A stretch of DNA of 64,000 nt from UBA7657 sp049652985 (GTDB taxonomy: Bacteria; Pseudomonadota; Alphaproteobacteria; Micavibrionales; Micavibrionaceae): positions 310,001 to 374,000 of the forward strand of contig JBASFK010000002.1 in the NCBI GenBank assembly GCA_049652985.1. The letters are read 5' to 3'. Below are positions 17,233 through 25,889 of this stretch, one piece after another. Position 1 is the stretch's first letter. Every line of letters starts with the position of its first letter. The position numbers were made by a program, and so were the translations under genes. The notes beneath the pieces were generated by a model. That model saw nothing but the letters and a program-made list of their open reading frames with translations. It was not told the DNA's origin and did not search any database.

Positions 17233-17888
17233 TGCGGGGCTCCTTCCTGCTGCACCGGCGCGCCGATGATATCTTTCTGCGGGATCATGGTGCGCCATCT
17301 GGCTTCTATGTCTGCGGTGACGAGCTGGGGCTTGCCGCCGGTGGCAATAGCGCGCAGGACCGTGTTGTTGATGCTGGTTTTACGTTCGAGCATGATTTTA
17401 TCGATCGTCACATGGCCGGGGAAAAATCTTTCAACCAGGTAGAGATAACGGAACACGTCGACATCATCGACGGCCGAGATTTGAATCTTCACAGGGCTGA
17501 CGAGGATTTTATGATCGGCCTTCTGTGCTTCCTCGTTGTCCTCGATGGAGCCCGGCTGGACGCTTGCAACGGCGGAAACAACACCGGCTTCCTGCTGGAT
17601 TTTCTGGAGCAGTTTTTCCGCCTCGCGGCGGCCCTGGGCGCCGAAGAAACCGCGCTCCTTCAATTGCTCGAATTGCGTCTGCTGGATGGCAAGCTGGTCG
17701 AATTCAACCTGCATGCGGCCGATATCGGACTGCACCGTGGAAATCTGCCCGAGCGCAGAGGAAAGCTCCTTCTGCTTCTTGATCTTTTCAGGAACAAGAT
17801 ACAGATAGACCGAAGCCGCCAGCAGCCCGTTAAGCACCAGCAGGGCCAAAATCGTCAGGATGCGCTTTGCGCCAAGAACACGGATCAT
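17229..17888 (-). CDS. PilO/MshJ-like inner-membrane protein
   Basis: 219-aa bitopic membrane protein: cytosolic start, one transmembrane helix at about 9-31, then a periplasmic coiled coil (about 34-100: IKKQKELSSALGQISTVQSDIGRMQVEFDQLAIQQTQFEQL) and a ferredoxin-like C-terminal domain (VSPVKIQISAVDDVDVFRYLYLVERFFPGHVTIDKIML). This is the PilO/GspM architecture. Its start overlaps the upstream PilM/N-like gene and its end overlaps the PilP-position gene, both by ATGA. Part of the inner-membrane platform that aligns pilus motor and secretin. Confidence 0.78.
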   Translation of the reverse strand: MIRVLGAKRILTILALLVLNGLLAASVYLYLVPEKIKKQKELSSALGQISTVQSDIGRMQVEFDQLAIQQTQFEQLKERGFFGAQGRREAEKLLQKIQQEAGVVSAVASVQPGSIEDNEEAQKADHKILVSPVKIQISAVDDVDVFRYLYLVERFFPGHVTIDKIMLERKTSINNTVLRAIATGGKPQLVTADIEARWRTMIPQKDIIGAPVQQEGAPQ

Positions 17889-19513
17889 TGCGACACCTCC
17901 GCAGCCGTATCAACCGGCGGCCCTTTGATCATGATCTCGGCGACGAAGTCCTGGCTCACGTCTTTTTTCTCCAGGTCGCCCGTCTCGACGACGATCTCCT
18001 CGACATACTCATAGTCCTTCAGGAATTTCGTAACCTCGACCGTGTGGCCGAGGAGCAAACTTTGTAAACGCCCGCGCAGATCGCCGACTTCCTGGTTGCC
18101 CTTGTCGATATTCGCGGTGCTCGGATACGTCATCTGCAGCGTGACATCGAACAGCGGCGGCGAAGTCTGCGGCGTAGCCGCATCGATCAGCGTGTTCACC
18201 AGATTATCGGCGGGCCTTTGCACGATGACCCGGTCAAAGCGCAGGTCCCTGCCCAAAGCCTTGCCGATATTCTGGAACAGGCCAAGCGGCTTGATATTGC
18301 CGTCCTCCAGCGCGTCATGAACGGCAATGGAGCTTTGAACAAGGCGAACGTCGAAGCCGAGCTCTTCCTTGCGCTGCACTTCTTTCTGATATTGAACACT
18401 GAGCTGCGACAGGCGGCCTTTCGCTTCATCGAGATCGCCGGACAATGTGCTCATTGATGCAAGCTGGCTCAGGGTCTGATAGCCGAGGAAAGCGAGTCCG
18501 AGCAAAAGCACGACAGATGCCGCCATCGCGGTCTGGCGCGGCTTCGAGACATTGTCTATCTGCGCGGCGCGCATCGGCAGGATGAATTTGGTCTTGCGCC
18601 CAACCCACGCTGCGTGCAGCGGGTCGGCATAACGGAAATCTTCCTGCGGGCCGATCGGGACATTGAGAAGGCGCGCTGCCTCGGCCGATGTCAGCGCCGT
18701 ATATTTGCACGGCTCCTCGATCTTGGCCTCGATCGCCTCGCCGGCGCTCTCGTTGGCCATGACGATGACATGAAGGCCGTCTTCATTCTGGAACCCGAAG
18801 CGCGACAGGTAGCTCATGGTCGCCTTGAATTCCTGGTGAACCTCGTTCGCCCAGGCCTCGGTATCGTTGTCACTCTCGATGATCGGCGTCATACGCGTCA
18901 GGGCCAACTCGCCGTTCTTTGTCACGATCTGGCGGAGCGAACCATTCTTGTGTTGACCGATGAACAGAACCCAGCGGCATTTCGGCTCGCCTTTTTTCGT
19001 GAGCTTCAGCGACAGGTTCTTGACCATGTCCGAGGATTCGACCGGCAACAGGCAGAAGCCGGAAACCGGGACCAGCGAACGGCTGGTCGCGCCGATTGTC
19101 AGCGCAAGTTGCTTGGTGTCGGGAACGGCGGCGAAGATATAAATATCAGCGGCGACTTTATTCTCACCCTTGGGCGCCTTTTCCTTCAGCGGGTAAGCAG
19201 CCTTGACGGGGTAACTCGGGAAAGCGACGTTGATCTTGCGCTTCAGCATCCCGGCCTTGTCGAGCATGCCGACCCCGGACTTAAGAACCTTTTCCTTGCG
19301 GTAATGCTGCTCGACCATGTCGTTGAGGATCAGCACCGGCTTGCCGCCGCAGTCGCGCTTCAGGATGCCGGCGACGTTCTGTTCGAAATTCTCCGCTTCC
19401 CACGGCACCGTCTCGACCAGGCGGACGCCGCGCGCGCCCGTGGCATAGATATATGCAGCTTCGTCCGTGACGAGCATCACCGTGCGGTTGGGAGCGAGAA
19501 AAGAAAGTGTCAT
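17885..19513 (-). CDS. PilM/PilN-like (GspL-like) assembly platform protein
   Basis: 542-aa protein with a large cytosolic N-terminal region (1-325, actin-like/PilM-type in position: DIYIFAAVPDTKQLALTIGATSRSLVPVSGFCLLPVES), one transmembrane helix at about 328-347, then a periplasmic coiled coil (LDEAKGRLSQLSVQYQKEVQRKEEL) and a PilN-like C-terminal domain. It therefore looks like PilM and PilN combined in a single chain, the layout used by GspL. It lies between pilC and the PilO-like gene, with ATGA coupling to the latter. Sequence divergence keeps the family call provisional. Confidence 0.68.
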   Translation of the reverse strand: MTLSFLAPNRTVMLVTDEAAYIYATGARGVRLVETVPWEAENFEQNVAGILKRDCGGKPVLILNDMVEQHYRKEKVLKSGVGMLDKAGMLKRKINVAFPSYPVKAAYPLKEKAPKGENKVAADIYIFAAVPDTKQLALTIGATSRSLVPVSGFCLLPVESSDMVKNLSLKLTKKGEPKCRWVLFIGQHKNGSLRQIVTKNGELALTRMTPIIESDNDTEAWANEVHQEFKATMSYLSRFGFQNEDGLHVIVMANESAGEAIEAKIEEPCKYTALTSAEAARLLNVPIGPQEDFRYADPLHAAWVGRKTKFILPMRAAQIDNVSKPRQTAMAASVVLLLGLAFLGYQTLSQLASMSTLSGDLDEAKGRLSQLSVQYQKEVQRKEELGFDVRLVQSSIAVHDALEDGNIKPLGLFQNIGKALGRDLRFDRVIVQRPADNLVNTLIDAATPQTSPPLFDVTLQMTYPSTANIDKGNQEVGDLRGRLQSLLLGHTVEVTKFLKDYEYVEEIVVETGDLEKKDVSQDFVAEIMIKGPPVDTAAEVSQ

Positions 19514-19525
19514 GACCGGTTACAC

Positions 19526-20740
19526 CTAGAAATCAATGTTTTCGAAGCTGCCGTAAATCGGGCCGAACACCCCGGCAGCAATCCATAGTATCATACCTCC
19601 GAGCAGTCCGGTAAGGGCCGGCTCGATCATGGCGATCAACCCTTCCACGGCTTCCTCGACGTCCTTGGTATAAAATTCCGAAACCTGTTCCAGGACGACC
19701 GTCAGGTTGCCCGATTCCTCGCCGATTTTCAGCATCCGGACAACCATGCTCGGGAATTCGCCGGAATAATTAAATGCCTCGGAGAGCGGGCTGCCGGCCT
19801 GGACATAGCGCTCGACCAGTTCCAGCGCCTCGATCAGGACACGGTTATTGACCGTCTGCCGCGCGGATTTGAGCGCGTTCACCACATCAATGCCGCTGGC
19901 GAACAGGGCGCCGAATGTCTGGGCGTAACGCGCGATCGATATCTTGCGGATCAAAACGCCAAATATCGGGCTTTTGAGGAACATGGCGTCGACACGGTAG
20001 GCGAATGACTCGGATACACGGCATAGGGTTTTTAGAATGATAAACAGGATAACCGGAGCCCCTAGCACCGCCCACCAGTAAGCCCTGAAGAAATCCGACG
20101 TATTAATCAGCCATACCGTATAGAAAGGCAACTCCTGGTCCAGGTTGCGGATAAAGCCGACAATCTGAGGCACCACATAACCCATCATCACGACAATCGT
20201 GACGAAAACCACCGCCGTGACGATCATGGGATAGCGCGTGGCCTTGCGGACCTTGCCCTGCATGGCATCGACCCATTTAAGATATTTTACAAGCTGCAGA
20301 TATACGGAGGTCAGGTCGCCCGTGTCCTCGCCGGCCTTGATCAGCGAAAGATACAGGTTCGTGAAAACCTTCGGATGCTTGGCCATGGCTTCCGATAGCG
20401 ACGAGCCGTCGGAAACGTCGCGGTAAATCTCGCTCATCATGTCGCGCATGCGGGTGTTGTCGGTCGTGTCGCGAATATCGGCCAGGGCGTCGAGCAACGG
20501 CACACCGGCGCTCTGCATCTGTTCCATGTGCACGAAAAACTGGATCAGGTCGCGGATCTTCACGCGCTTCATCGTGCCGCTGAAGGACAGGCTGCTTTTC
20601 TGGTTCAGGGATTTGCAATCGACAAGCTCAAGCCCGGCGGACTGAAGCTGATTGTATAAATCAGATTCACTCGCGGCGGATATCACGCCCCGAATGGGTC
20701 TGCCGTTTTCGTTTACAGCTCTGTATTTATAACGTTCCAT
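19526..20740 (-). CDS. pilC: Pilus assembly platform protein PilC/GspF family
   Basis: 404-aa inner-membrane platform that the motor ATPases act on. The N-terminus (YKYRAVNENGRPIRGVISAASESDLYNQLQSAGLELVDCK) is the typical T2SSF leader. Two repeated GspF domains follow: FFVHMEQMQSAGVPLLDALADIRDTTDNTRMRDMMSEIYRDVSDGSSLSEAM, and YAQTFGALFASGIDVVNALKSARQTVNNRVLIEALELVERYVQAGSPLSEAF, each with a membrane helix. The C-terminal IMAIEPALTGLLGGMILWIAAGVFGPIYG-type hairpin is present (starts IAMIEP). 34 bases downstream of the assembly ATPase gene. Confidence 0.93.
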   Translation of the reverse strand: MERYKYRAVNENGRPIRGVISAASESDLYNQLQSAGLELVDCKSLNQKSSLSFSGTMKRVKIRDLIQFFVHMEQMQSAGVPLLDALADIRDTTDNTRMRDMMSEIYRDVSDGSSLSEAMAKHPKVFTNLYLSLIKAGEDTGDLTSVYLQLVKYLKWVDAMQGKVRKATRYPMIVTAVVFVTIVVMMGYVVPQIVGFIRNLDQELPFYTVWLINTSDFFRAYWWAVLGAPVILFIILKTLCRVSESFAYRVDAMFLKSPIFGVLIRKISIARYAQTFGALFASGIDVVNALKSARQTVNNRVLIEALELVERYVQAGSPLSEAFNYSGEFPSMVVRMLKIGEESGNLTVVLEQVSEFYTKDVEEAVEGLIAMIEPALTGLLGGMILWIAAGVFGPIYGSFENIDF

Positions 20741-20774
20741 GATTTCTGATCAGAAAGACAGGCGGCGGAAGCGA

Positions 20775-22733
20775 TTATTTATGAATATCGACAACCTTGG
20801 AGAGCGCCTGAAGATCGGTGATTCCCTCAAGCACCTTCAGGATGCCATCGTCTTTCATGCTTTTAAAGCCTTTTTTCACAGCCTGCGCTTTAAGATCGGC
20901 TTTTGATTCGCCGCGGGCCAGCAACAGGTCGAGATCGTCATCGAACAAAAGGATTTCCGCAACCGCGATACGTCCTTTATATCCCTGCCCTGCGCACAGG
21001 TCGCATCCGCCCTGCCTTGCCTTATATATTTGCGGCGGATTGGCCGGGTCGACGCCCAAAATCGCGCATTCATCATTGTCCGGGTGATATGCCGTCTTGC
21101 AGTGCGGGCATAAAATCCGGGTTAAACGCTGGGCGAAAACGGAAATGATCGCGCCGGCCAGCATTCCCGGCTTCATGCCGAGATCCAGAAGACGCGGAAT
21201 GGCGCCGAAGGAATCGTTGGTGTGAAGGGTCGTATAAACCTGGTGGCCCGTCATCGCGGCCTTGAGGGCCATTTCGGCCGTGGTCTGGTCGCGGATTTCG
21301 CCGATGAAGATAATATCCGGGTCCTGGCGGAGCATGGCCTTGATGCCTTCCGCAAATTCCAGCACCCCTTCCCGCACGTGAGTTTGGCGGATCATGCCAA
21401 GGGAATATTCGACCGGATCTTCCAGCGTCTGGATGTTGACGTCGACCGTGTTGATTTCGTTGAGCATCGAATAGAGCGACGTCGTTTTACCGGAACCTGT
21501 CGGGCCGGTGACGATGATGATGCCTTCGGGTTTTTCCTGCGAGCGCTTGATCAGTTTCATGTTGTGCTCGCTGAAACCCAACTTGCCGAGCGGCATGATG
21601 TTGGAGCTTTTATCAAGAACGCGGAGAACGATATTCTCGCCGTGAACTGTGGGCAGCGAAGACACGCGAAAATCAGCGGCGCGGCCGCCGACATCAAGCC
21701 CGAAGCGTCCATCCTGCGCGCTCATCTTGTCGGCGATATTCATCTGCGACATGATTTTGATGCGCTGGGAGATTCCATTCCAGTACTGTTTGTGAAGAAT
21801 CTGGGCCGTAAACAATTCGCCGTCGAGGCGATAGCGCAGGCGGACGAAATTCTCTTCCGGTTCGAAGTGAAGGTCGCTTGCGCCCATTTTGACGGCTTCA
21901 TAAACCAGCGCGTTGACGAGGCGCACGATCGGGTGTGAATAGACCTCGTTTTCATTCAGGCTGGCGACATCCTTGTCGTCTTTATATTCTTCCAGCTCTT
22001 TAAGAATTGCATTGACCGAGCTGGCATAGCCGTAAGCGGCATCGATCGCCTCGCCCAATACTTTAGCAGTCGTGACCAACGGTTTGATCTGCGCGCCCTT
22101 GGGCAAAAACCTGCGCAGCGTATCCAGCGCGACGACATCGTACGGGTCGGCCATCGCAACACGCACATCGTTGCCGCTGACGGAAATAGGAAGCATGCTG
22201 TATTTGAGCGCTATCTTTTTTTCCAACAGCGCCAGCGCATCGCCGTCGACAATGGTGTGCTTGGGATCGAACAGTTCAAAGCCCGACGATTCAGCAAGAA
22301 AACGCGTCAGCACATCTTCGTTGATGAAGCCAAGCTCCACCAGGATTTCGCCGAGCATCTTGCCGCTGATTTTCTTTTCCTGGAGCGCGACATTCAGTTG
22401 CGCCAGGGTAATGAGGCCCTGCGCCACCATGCGGTCGCCCATGCGGCCCTTCTTGCGAATCTCGCTGTCGGATTCTTCGGCCTTCTGCAGGCCGGTCGAA
22501 TAGGTTTTCAGAGCCTTGTTGTGTTCCCCGGGCTGGCGGTATTGAACAGGCAGATTAGCTTCGGCGCCCTGCACCGCTTCGGAATTCGTGCTTTTAGTCG
22601 TGGAAGAATCGGCGGACGGTTTCGCAGCAGCAGGCTTCTTGCGCTTGCTGTCCGGGTCCATGAGCTCCATCTCCAGACTTTCAATAGTCAGGTTGAGCTT
22701 GCTCTTTTTCGTGTCTTTATTGTCCGGCGTCAT
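20775..22733 (-). CDS. pilB: Type IV pilus / MSHA assembly ATPase (PilB/GspE family)
   Basis: 652-aa extension motor ATPase. A disordered charged N-terminus (1-95) precedes an MshEN-type N1 domain (about 98-240: GDRMVAQGLITLAQLNVALQEKK, LGEILVELGFINEDVL), a site that in MshE relatives binds cyclic-di-GMP. The N2 and ATPase domains follow: Walker A GPTGSGKTT (410-418), Asp box LEDPVEY (438-443), Walker B DPDIIFIGEIRD (471-482), His box TTLHTNDSFGAIPRL. Four zinc cysteines lie in CPHC (542-545) and CDLC (577-580). First gene of the long pilus series. The symbol follows function; MshE is an equally good name. Confidence 0.92.
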   Translation of the reverse strand: MTPDNKDTKKSKLNLTIESLEMELMDPDSKRKKPAAAKPSADSSTTKSTNSEAVQGAEANLPVQYRQPGEHNKALKTYSTGLQKAEESDSEIRKKGRMGDRMVAQGLITLAQLNVALQEKKISGKMLGEILVELGFINEDVLTRFLAESSGFELFDPKHTIVDGDALALLEKKIALKYSMLPISVSGNDVRVAMADPYDVVALDTLRRFLPKGAQIKPLVTTAKVLGEAIDAAYGYASSVNAILKELEEYKDDKDVASLNENEVYSHPIVRLVNALVYEAVKMGASDLHFEPEENFVRLRYRLDGELFTAQILHKQYWNGISQRIKIMSQMNIADKMSAQDGRFGLDVGGRAADFRVSSLPTVHGENIVLRVLDKSSNIMPLGKLGFSEHNMKLIKRSQEKPEGIIIVTGPTGSGKTTSLYSMLNEINTVDVNIQTLEDPVEYSLGMIRQTHVREGVLEFAEGIKAMLRQDPDIIFIGEIRDQTTAEMALKAAMTGHQVYTTLHTNDSFGAIPRLLDLGMKPGMLAGAIISVFAQRLTRILCPHCKTAYHPDNDECAILGVDPANPPQIYKARQGGCDLCAGQGYKGRIAVAEILLFDDDLDLLLARGESKADLKAQAVKKGFKSMKDDGILKVLEGITDLQALSKVVDIHK

Positions 22734-22910
22734 AGGGAATAAATCAGAATGAATCCAAAATTACGTTCTTAAAGCCTAATCAAAAATAGTTAACAAATTG
22801 AATATGTTAGGTTTACATAACGACACTTTGTTCCTACCTCAATACTATCTTTTAAGCTTATGGAATAAAAGAGAATAAGCCGGTTGTAACAATGCAATAA
22901 TTACACCAAC

Positions 22911-22940
22911 AAAAAAGAGCGCCCGTTAAGGCGCTCTTTT
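22911..22940 (-). terminator. Intrinsic terminator downstream of glnA
   Basis: Stem GAGCGCC / GGCGCTC with a short loop, flanked by A6 on one side and T4 on the other. It lies 23-52 nt past the glnA stop on the minus strand and separates glnA from the pilus series. Confidence 0.8.
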
Positions 22941-22962
22941 CATTAAACTATTGTTCTGCGGG

Positions 22963-24072
22963 CTATTCAGCCGCGACAGCAATCTTGCTGTCCTGGCGGG
23001 GCCAGCTCGTGAATTTCATCACGGACTCCGGAACGCCGCATACCGTGGTGCACAGGCGCGCCGTGACCAGGTATGGGTCGGCGTTTGCACCAGGGCGGCG
23101 ATCTTCGAAATAGCCATAACCCTTCAGCGCGACCGGCTTGGGAATGCGGATCGAACAGCCGCGGTCGGCATCGCCGACACGGAAGGTGTTGATGTCGCAG
23201 GTCTCATGCTTACCGGTCAGGCGTTCATGGTTGTTCGCACCGTACACTTTAATGTGTTCGGCATGCTTTTTTGCCAGGGCATCCGTGGCGGCCTTGATCG
23301 CTGCCTTGCCCTTTGCAGGGTCGCGGGTGTCCTTCGTTGAGAAGTTCGTGTGCATGCCGGTTCCATTCCAGTCGCCTTTGACAGGTTTAACATCGAAGGA
23401 AACGGTGACGCCGAAATCTTCGCCGACGCGGCACAGCAGCCAGCGTGTCAGCCAGGTTTCATCGCACATCTTGAGCGCGCCTGCGTCTTCCTTGTTGTCG
23501 CCACGGTAGCCGATCTGGAATTCCCACTGGCCAGGCATGACTTCCGCGTTGATGCCGTAGAACAGCATGCCTGTCTGGAGACATAGCTTGGCGTGTTTCT
23601 CGACAACGTCACGGCCGAACACTTCGTCCGCGCCAACACCGCAGTAAAATGGACCTTGCGGGCGGGGGAAGCCGTGTTCCGGCCAGCCGAGGGGCTGACG
23701 ACCTCTGAAGAAAGTGTATTCCTGCTCGAAGCCGCACCATGGGTCCTGCTTCGCGGCGCCTGCATCGAGAACAGCGCGGAGCTGCGCGCGTGAGTTCGAT
23801 TCATGCGGCGTACCATCGGGCGTGAAAACCTCGCACATCACGAGCCAGTTGCCCTGCCCGCGGACCGGGTCGGGAATGAAGTGCGCGGGTTTCAAAATAC
23901 AATCCGAATCATGGCCGGTTGCCTGTTCGGTCGATGAACCGTCGAAACTCCACTCGGGAAAATCCTCGATTTTCGGGTTATTTCCTACTTTTACGGCTTT
24001 CGCTTTCGAGCGCATATAGCGGGTAGGCGTGGCCCCATCCAGCCAGATATATTCTGCTAGTCCAAACGACAT
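22963..24072 (-). CDS. glnII: Glutamine synthetase, type II (eukaryotic-like)
   Basis: 369-aa glutamine synthetase of the GSII class: short, octameric/decameric and related to eukaryotic enzymes, unlike the 470-aa dodecameric GSI. It makes glutamine from glutamate, ammonia and ATP. Start at 24072 (MSFGLAEYIWLDG) after GGAGGACAGGA; upstream codons to 24159 are unlikely. Signatures are WSFDGSSTEQATGHDSDCIL near residue 41, FGFEQEYTFF-type glutamate-binding segment (seen as WCGFEQEYTFF), MPGQWEFQIG, GDWNGTGMHTNFSTKDTRD and ERLTGKHET. GSII in bacteria is known from rhizobia and actinomycetes and is not adenylylated at the GSI tyrosine. Confidence 0.95.
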   Translation of the reverse strand: MSFGLAEYIWLDGATPTRYMRSKAKAVKVGNNPKIEDFPEWSFDGSSTEQATGHDSDCILKPAHFIPDPVRGQGNWLVMCEVFTPDGTPHESNSRAQLRAVLDAGAAKQDPWCGFEQEYTFFRGRQPLGWPEHGFPRPQGPFYCGVGADEVFGRDVVEKHAKLCLQTGMLFYGINAEVMPGQWEFQIGYRGDNKEDAGALKMCDETWLTRWLLCRVGEDFGVTVSFDVKPVKGDWNGTGMHTNFSTKDTRDPAKGKAAIKAATDALAKKHAEHIKVYGANNHERLTGKHETCDINTFRVGDADRGCSIRIPKPVALKGYGYFEDRRPGANADPYLVTARLCTTVCGVPESVMKFTSWPRQDSKIAVAAE

Positions 24073-24198
24073 TCCTGTCCTCCAAAAAAGGTTAGGTGTG
24101 AATTTGTGATAATACGAGCACGCTAATACTTTCAGCGGCTTTTGCAAGGATAAAAACACTTGGTATTTCTGTTATGCGTGGAATGCAATTGACGGTAG

Positions 24199-24274
24199 TG
24201 GCGCGCTCGAAGGGATTCGAACCCCTAACCTTCTGATCCGTAGTCAGATGCTCTATCCGTTGAGCTACGAGCGC
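24199..24274 (-). tRNA. tRNA-Arg (anticodon ACG)
   Basis: Complete 76-nt cloverleaf on the minus strand: acceptor GCGCTCG pairing with CGAGCGC, D-arm TAGCTCAACGGATAGAGC, anticodon loop CTACGGA within the TCTGA/TCAGA stem (ACG, read as ICG), T-loop GGTTCGAATCC, discriminator G and encoded CCA at 24199-24201. It lies between glnII and the OmpA-like gene. Confidence 0.97.
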
Positions 24275-24514
24275 ATTTCAATGAAGGGCTTTTTACGCGA
24301 AAGGTTTTGCGAATGCAAGCAATCCGTAAGGCCCTTGTCCGGCCTCAAACTTTTGAAGATTCACACAAATCTATGCACAACCCTGTTCAGGGCGCTTGAC
24401 TCCACCTGTTTCAGAGGCGATGCTGGCAGGGGTTGACTTTTATTGCGAGTAGCTTTCAAATCTCCTGCATTATATAAAACCATTACGTATTGAATTTTTA
24501 GGATGTCCAGAAAC

Positions 24515-25702
24515 ATGACCTTCCGGAACGTTTTTGCCCTGACGCTGGGCCTTGTGGCCTGCTCGGGTCTGACGGCCCCTGTTGCGTTCGCGCAGCAGCC
24601 TGTGTCCAGGCCGATTGAGATCAACGCCTACCCGATGAGCGATGAACTCAAGTCCCAGATTTACAGCAAGCCGGCGCAGATGAATGACATCACCGCCGAC
24701 CAGGTGCGCGGCAAAACCTATTTCGAGCCGACACAAACCATCGTCACCCAGAAGGTCAACGGCCTCACCGCCGATCTCGACACGCTCCAGAGCAAGGTCG
24801 CGACGCTGTCTGCCAACCTCAACGCGCTTCAGCGCGAGGGCGAAGGCAAAGCCGCCGAATATTACGCCGCTGTCGCCACCATCAATACGCAACTGCAGGC
24901 CGGCACGACGCCGGGCAACCCGCGCCTCCTGAAGCGCGTGAGCCTCGCCGAAGCCAGCCTTGAAAATCTCGGCTCGTCCGTCGCGACGCTGAACCAGCTC
25001 GCCGGCGAAGCCGCGACCACGTCGTCCGAAGCGTCATACCTGCTCGAAGCTGTCCGCGCCGCTTACGGCCTGTCGGGTGCGATCGAAGAAGACCACGTCC
25101 GTCTCGCCGAACTGGAAGACGGTATCAACAACACCATCGTCATTATCGAACGCCTGCTTAACAACGTGAATGACGACATCACGCGCACGACGACTTACCT
25201 GAGCTCCGAGCGTAACAATTTGCGCACGCTGGCTCTCGCTGTTTCCAACGGCGACCTGTATGGCAAGTCGCTCTCTAACCGTCCGTTCTCGTCGGTTGCG
25301 ACCGCGTTCCCCGCTTCGGCTGATGCCTCGATGCCTGTCACCGCCGGCTCGCCCGGTATGGTCAACGGCAGCTATGGCCGCCAGGCAGCGCCGCTTTCCG
25401 GTCCGCGCCCGCTCGTCAAAATCAAGTTCGACCGCGCCGATGTCAATTACGAAGAGCCGGTTTATGTCGCCGTCAACGAAGCCCTGCAGCGCTACCCCGA
25501 TGCGCGCTTTGATCTCGTCGCCGTTCATCCTTCCAACGGCAATGCCGCCGAAGTCGCGATTGAGAGCACCAAGGCACGCCGCAACGCCGAGAAGGTCCTG
25601 CGCACCCTCACACAGATGGGCCTGCCCCTTGACCGGATTGACCTGTCGCACAGGCAGAGCCCCGATGCGGCTTCAAACGAAGTCCACCTCTTCATTCGTT
25701 GA
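24515..25702 (+). CDS. Periplasmic coiled-coil protein with OmpA-like C-terminus
   Basis: 395-aa exported protein. Signal peptide ends GLTAPVAFAQ. A long helical middle region (about 60-235) with heptad-like LTADLDTLQSKVATLSANLNALQ and LNQLAGEAATTSSEASYLLEAV suggests a coiled coil. The last 95 residues resemble an OmpA/MotB peptidoglycan-binding domain (VKIKFDRADVNYEEPVYVAVNEALQRYPDARFDLVAVH, then STKARRNAEKVLRTLTQMGLPLDRIDL). Likely tethers a periplasmic structure to peptidoglycan. ATG 24515 has AGGA 11 nt before it; ATG 24503 is too close to that site. The adjacent gene partner is not clear. Confidence 0.68.
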   Translation: MTFRNVFALTLGLVACSGLTAPVAFAQQPVSRPIEINAYPMSDELKSQIYSKPAQMNDITADQVRGKTYFEPTQTIVTQKVNGLTADLDTLQSKVATLSANLNALQREGEGKAAEYYAAVATINTQLQAGTTPGNPRLLKRVSLAEASLENLGSSVATLNQLAGEAATTSSEASYLLEAVRAAYGLSGAIEEDHVRLAELEDGINNTIVIIERLLNNVNDDITRTTTYLSSERNNLRTLALAVSNGDLYGKSLSNRPFSSVATAFPASADASMPVTAGSPGMVNGSYGRQAAPLSGPRPLVKIKFDRADVNYEEPVYVAVNEALQRYPDARFDLVAVHPSNGNAAEVAIESTKARRNAEKVLRTLTQMGLPLDRIDLSHRQSPDAASNEVHLFIR

Positions 25703-25746
25703 GTTTGCTTCTTTTTCCCTGTCCTTCTATAGAAAGGGCTGCGGCT

Positions 25747-25823
25747 GTCCCCGTAGCTCAGCTGGATAGAGCACAGGTTTCCTAAACCTGGGGCCGGAGG
25801 TTCAAATCCTCTCGGGGACGCCA
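25747..25823 (+). tRNA. tRNA-Arg (anticodon CCT)
   Basis: Complete 77-nt tRNA on the plus strand: acceptor GTCCCCG / CGGGGAC, D-arm TAGCTCAGCTGGATAGAGC, anticodon stem CAGGT/ACCTG with loop TTCCTAA (anticodon CCT), T-loop GGTTCAAATCC, discriminator G and encoded CCA at 25821-25823. Confidence 0.97.
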
Positions 25824-25889
25824 TTTATTAGCCATTTATCCTTGATTTATGCCTTTAAAAGCTTACGATGCCCCGCAACGGAATAATAT

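Noticed and set aside
18614..19588. 324-codon plus-strand frame over the PilM/N-like gene
   Set aside because: His/Arg/Asp-rich antisense frame without domain.
24433..24480. TTGACT with TATATA as a promoter for the OmpA-like gene
   Set aside because: Spacing of about 30 nt does not fit.
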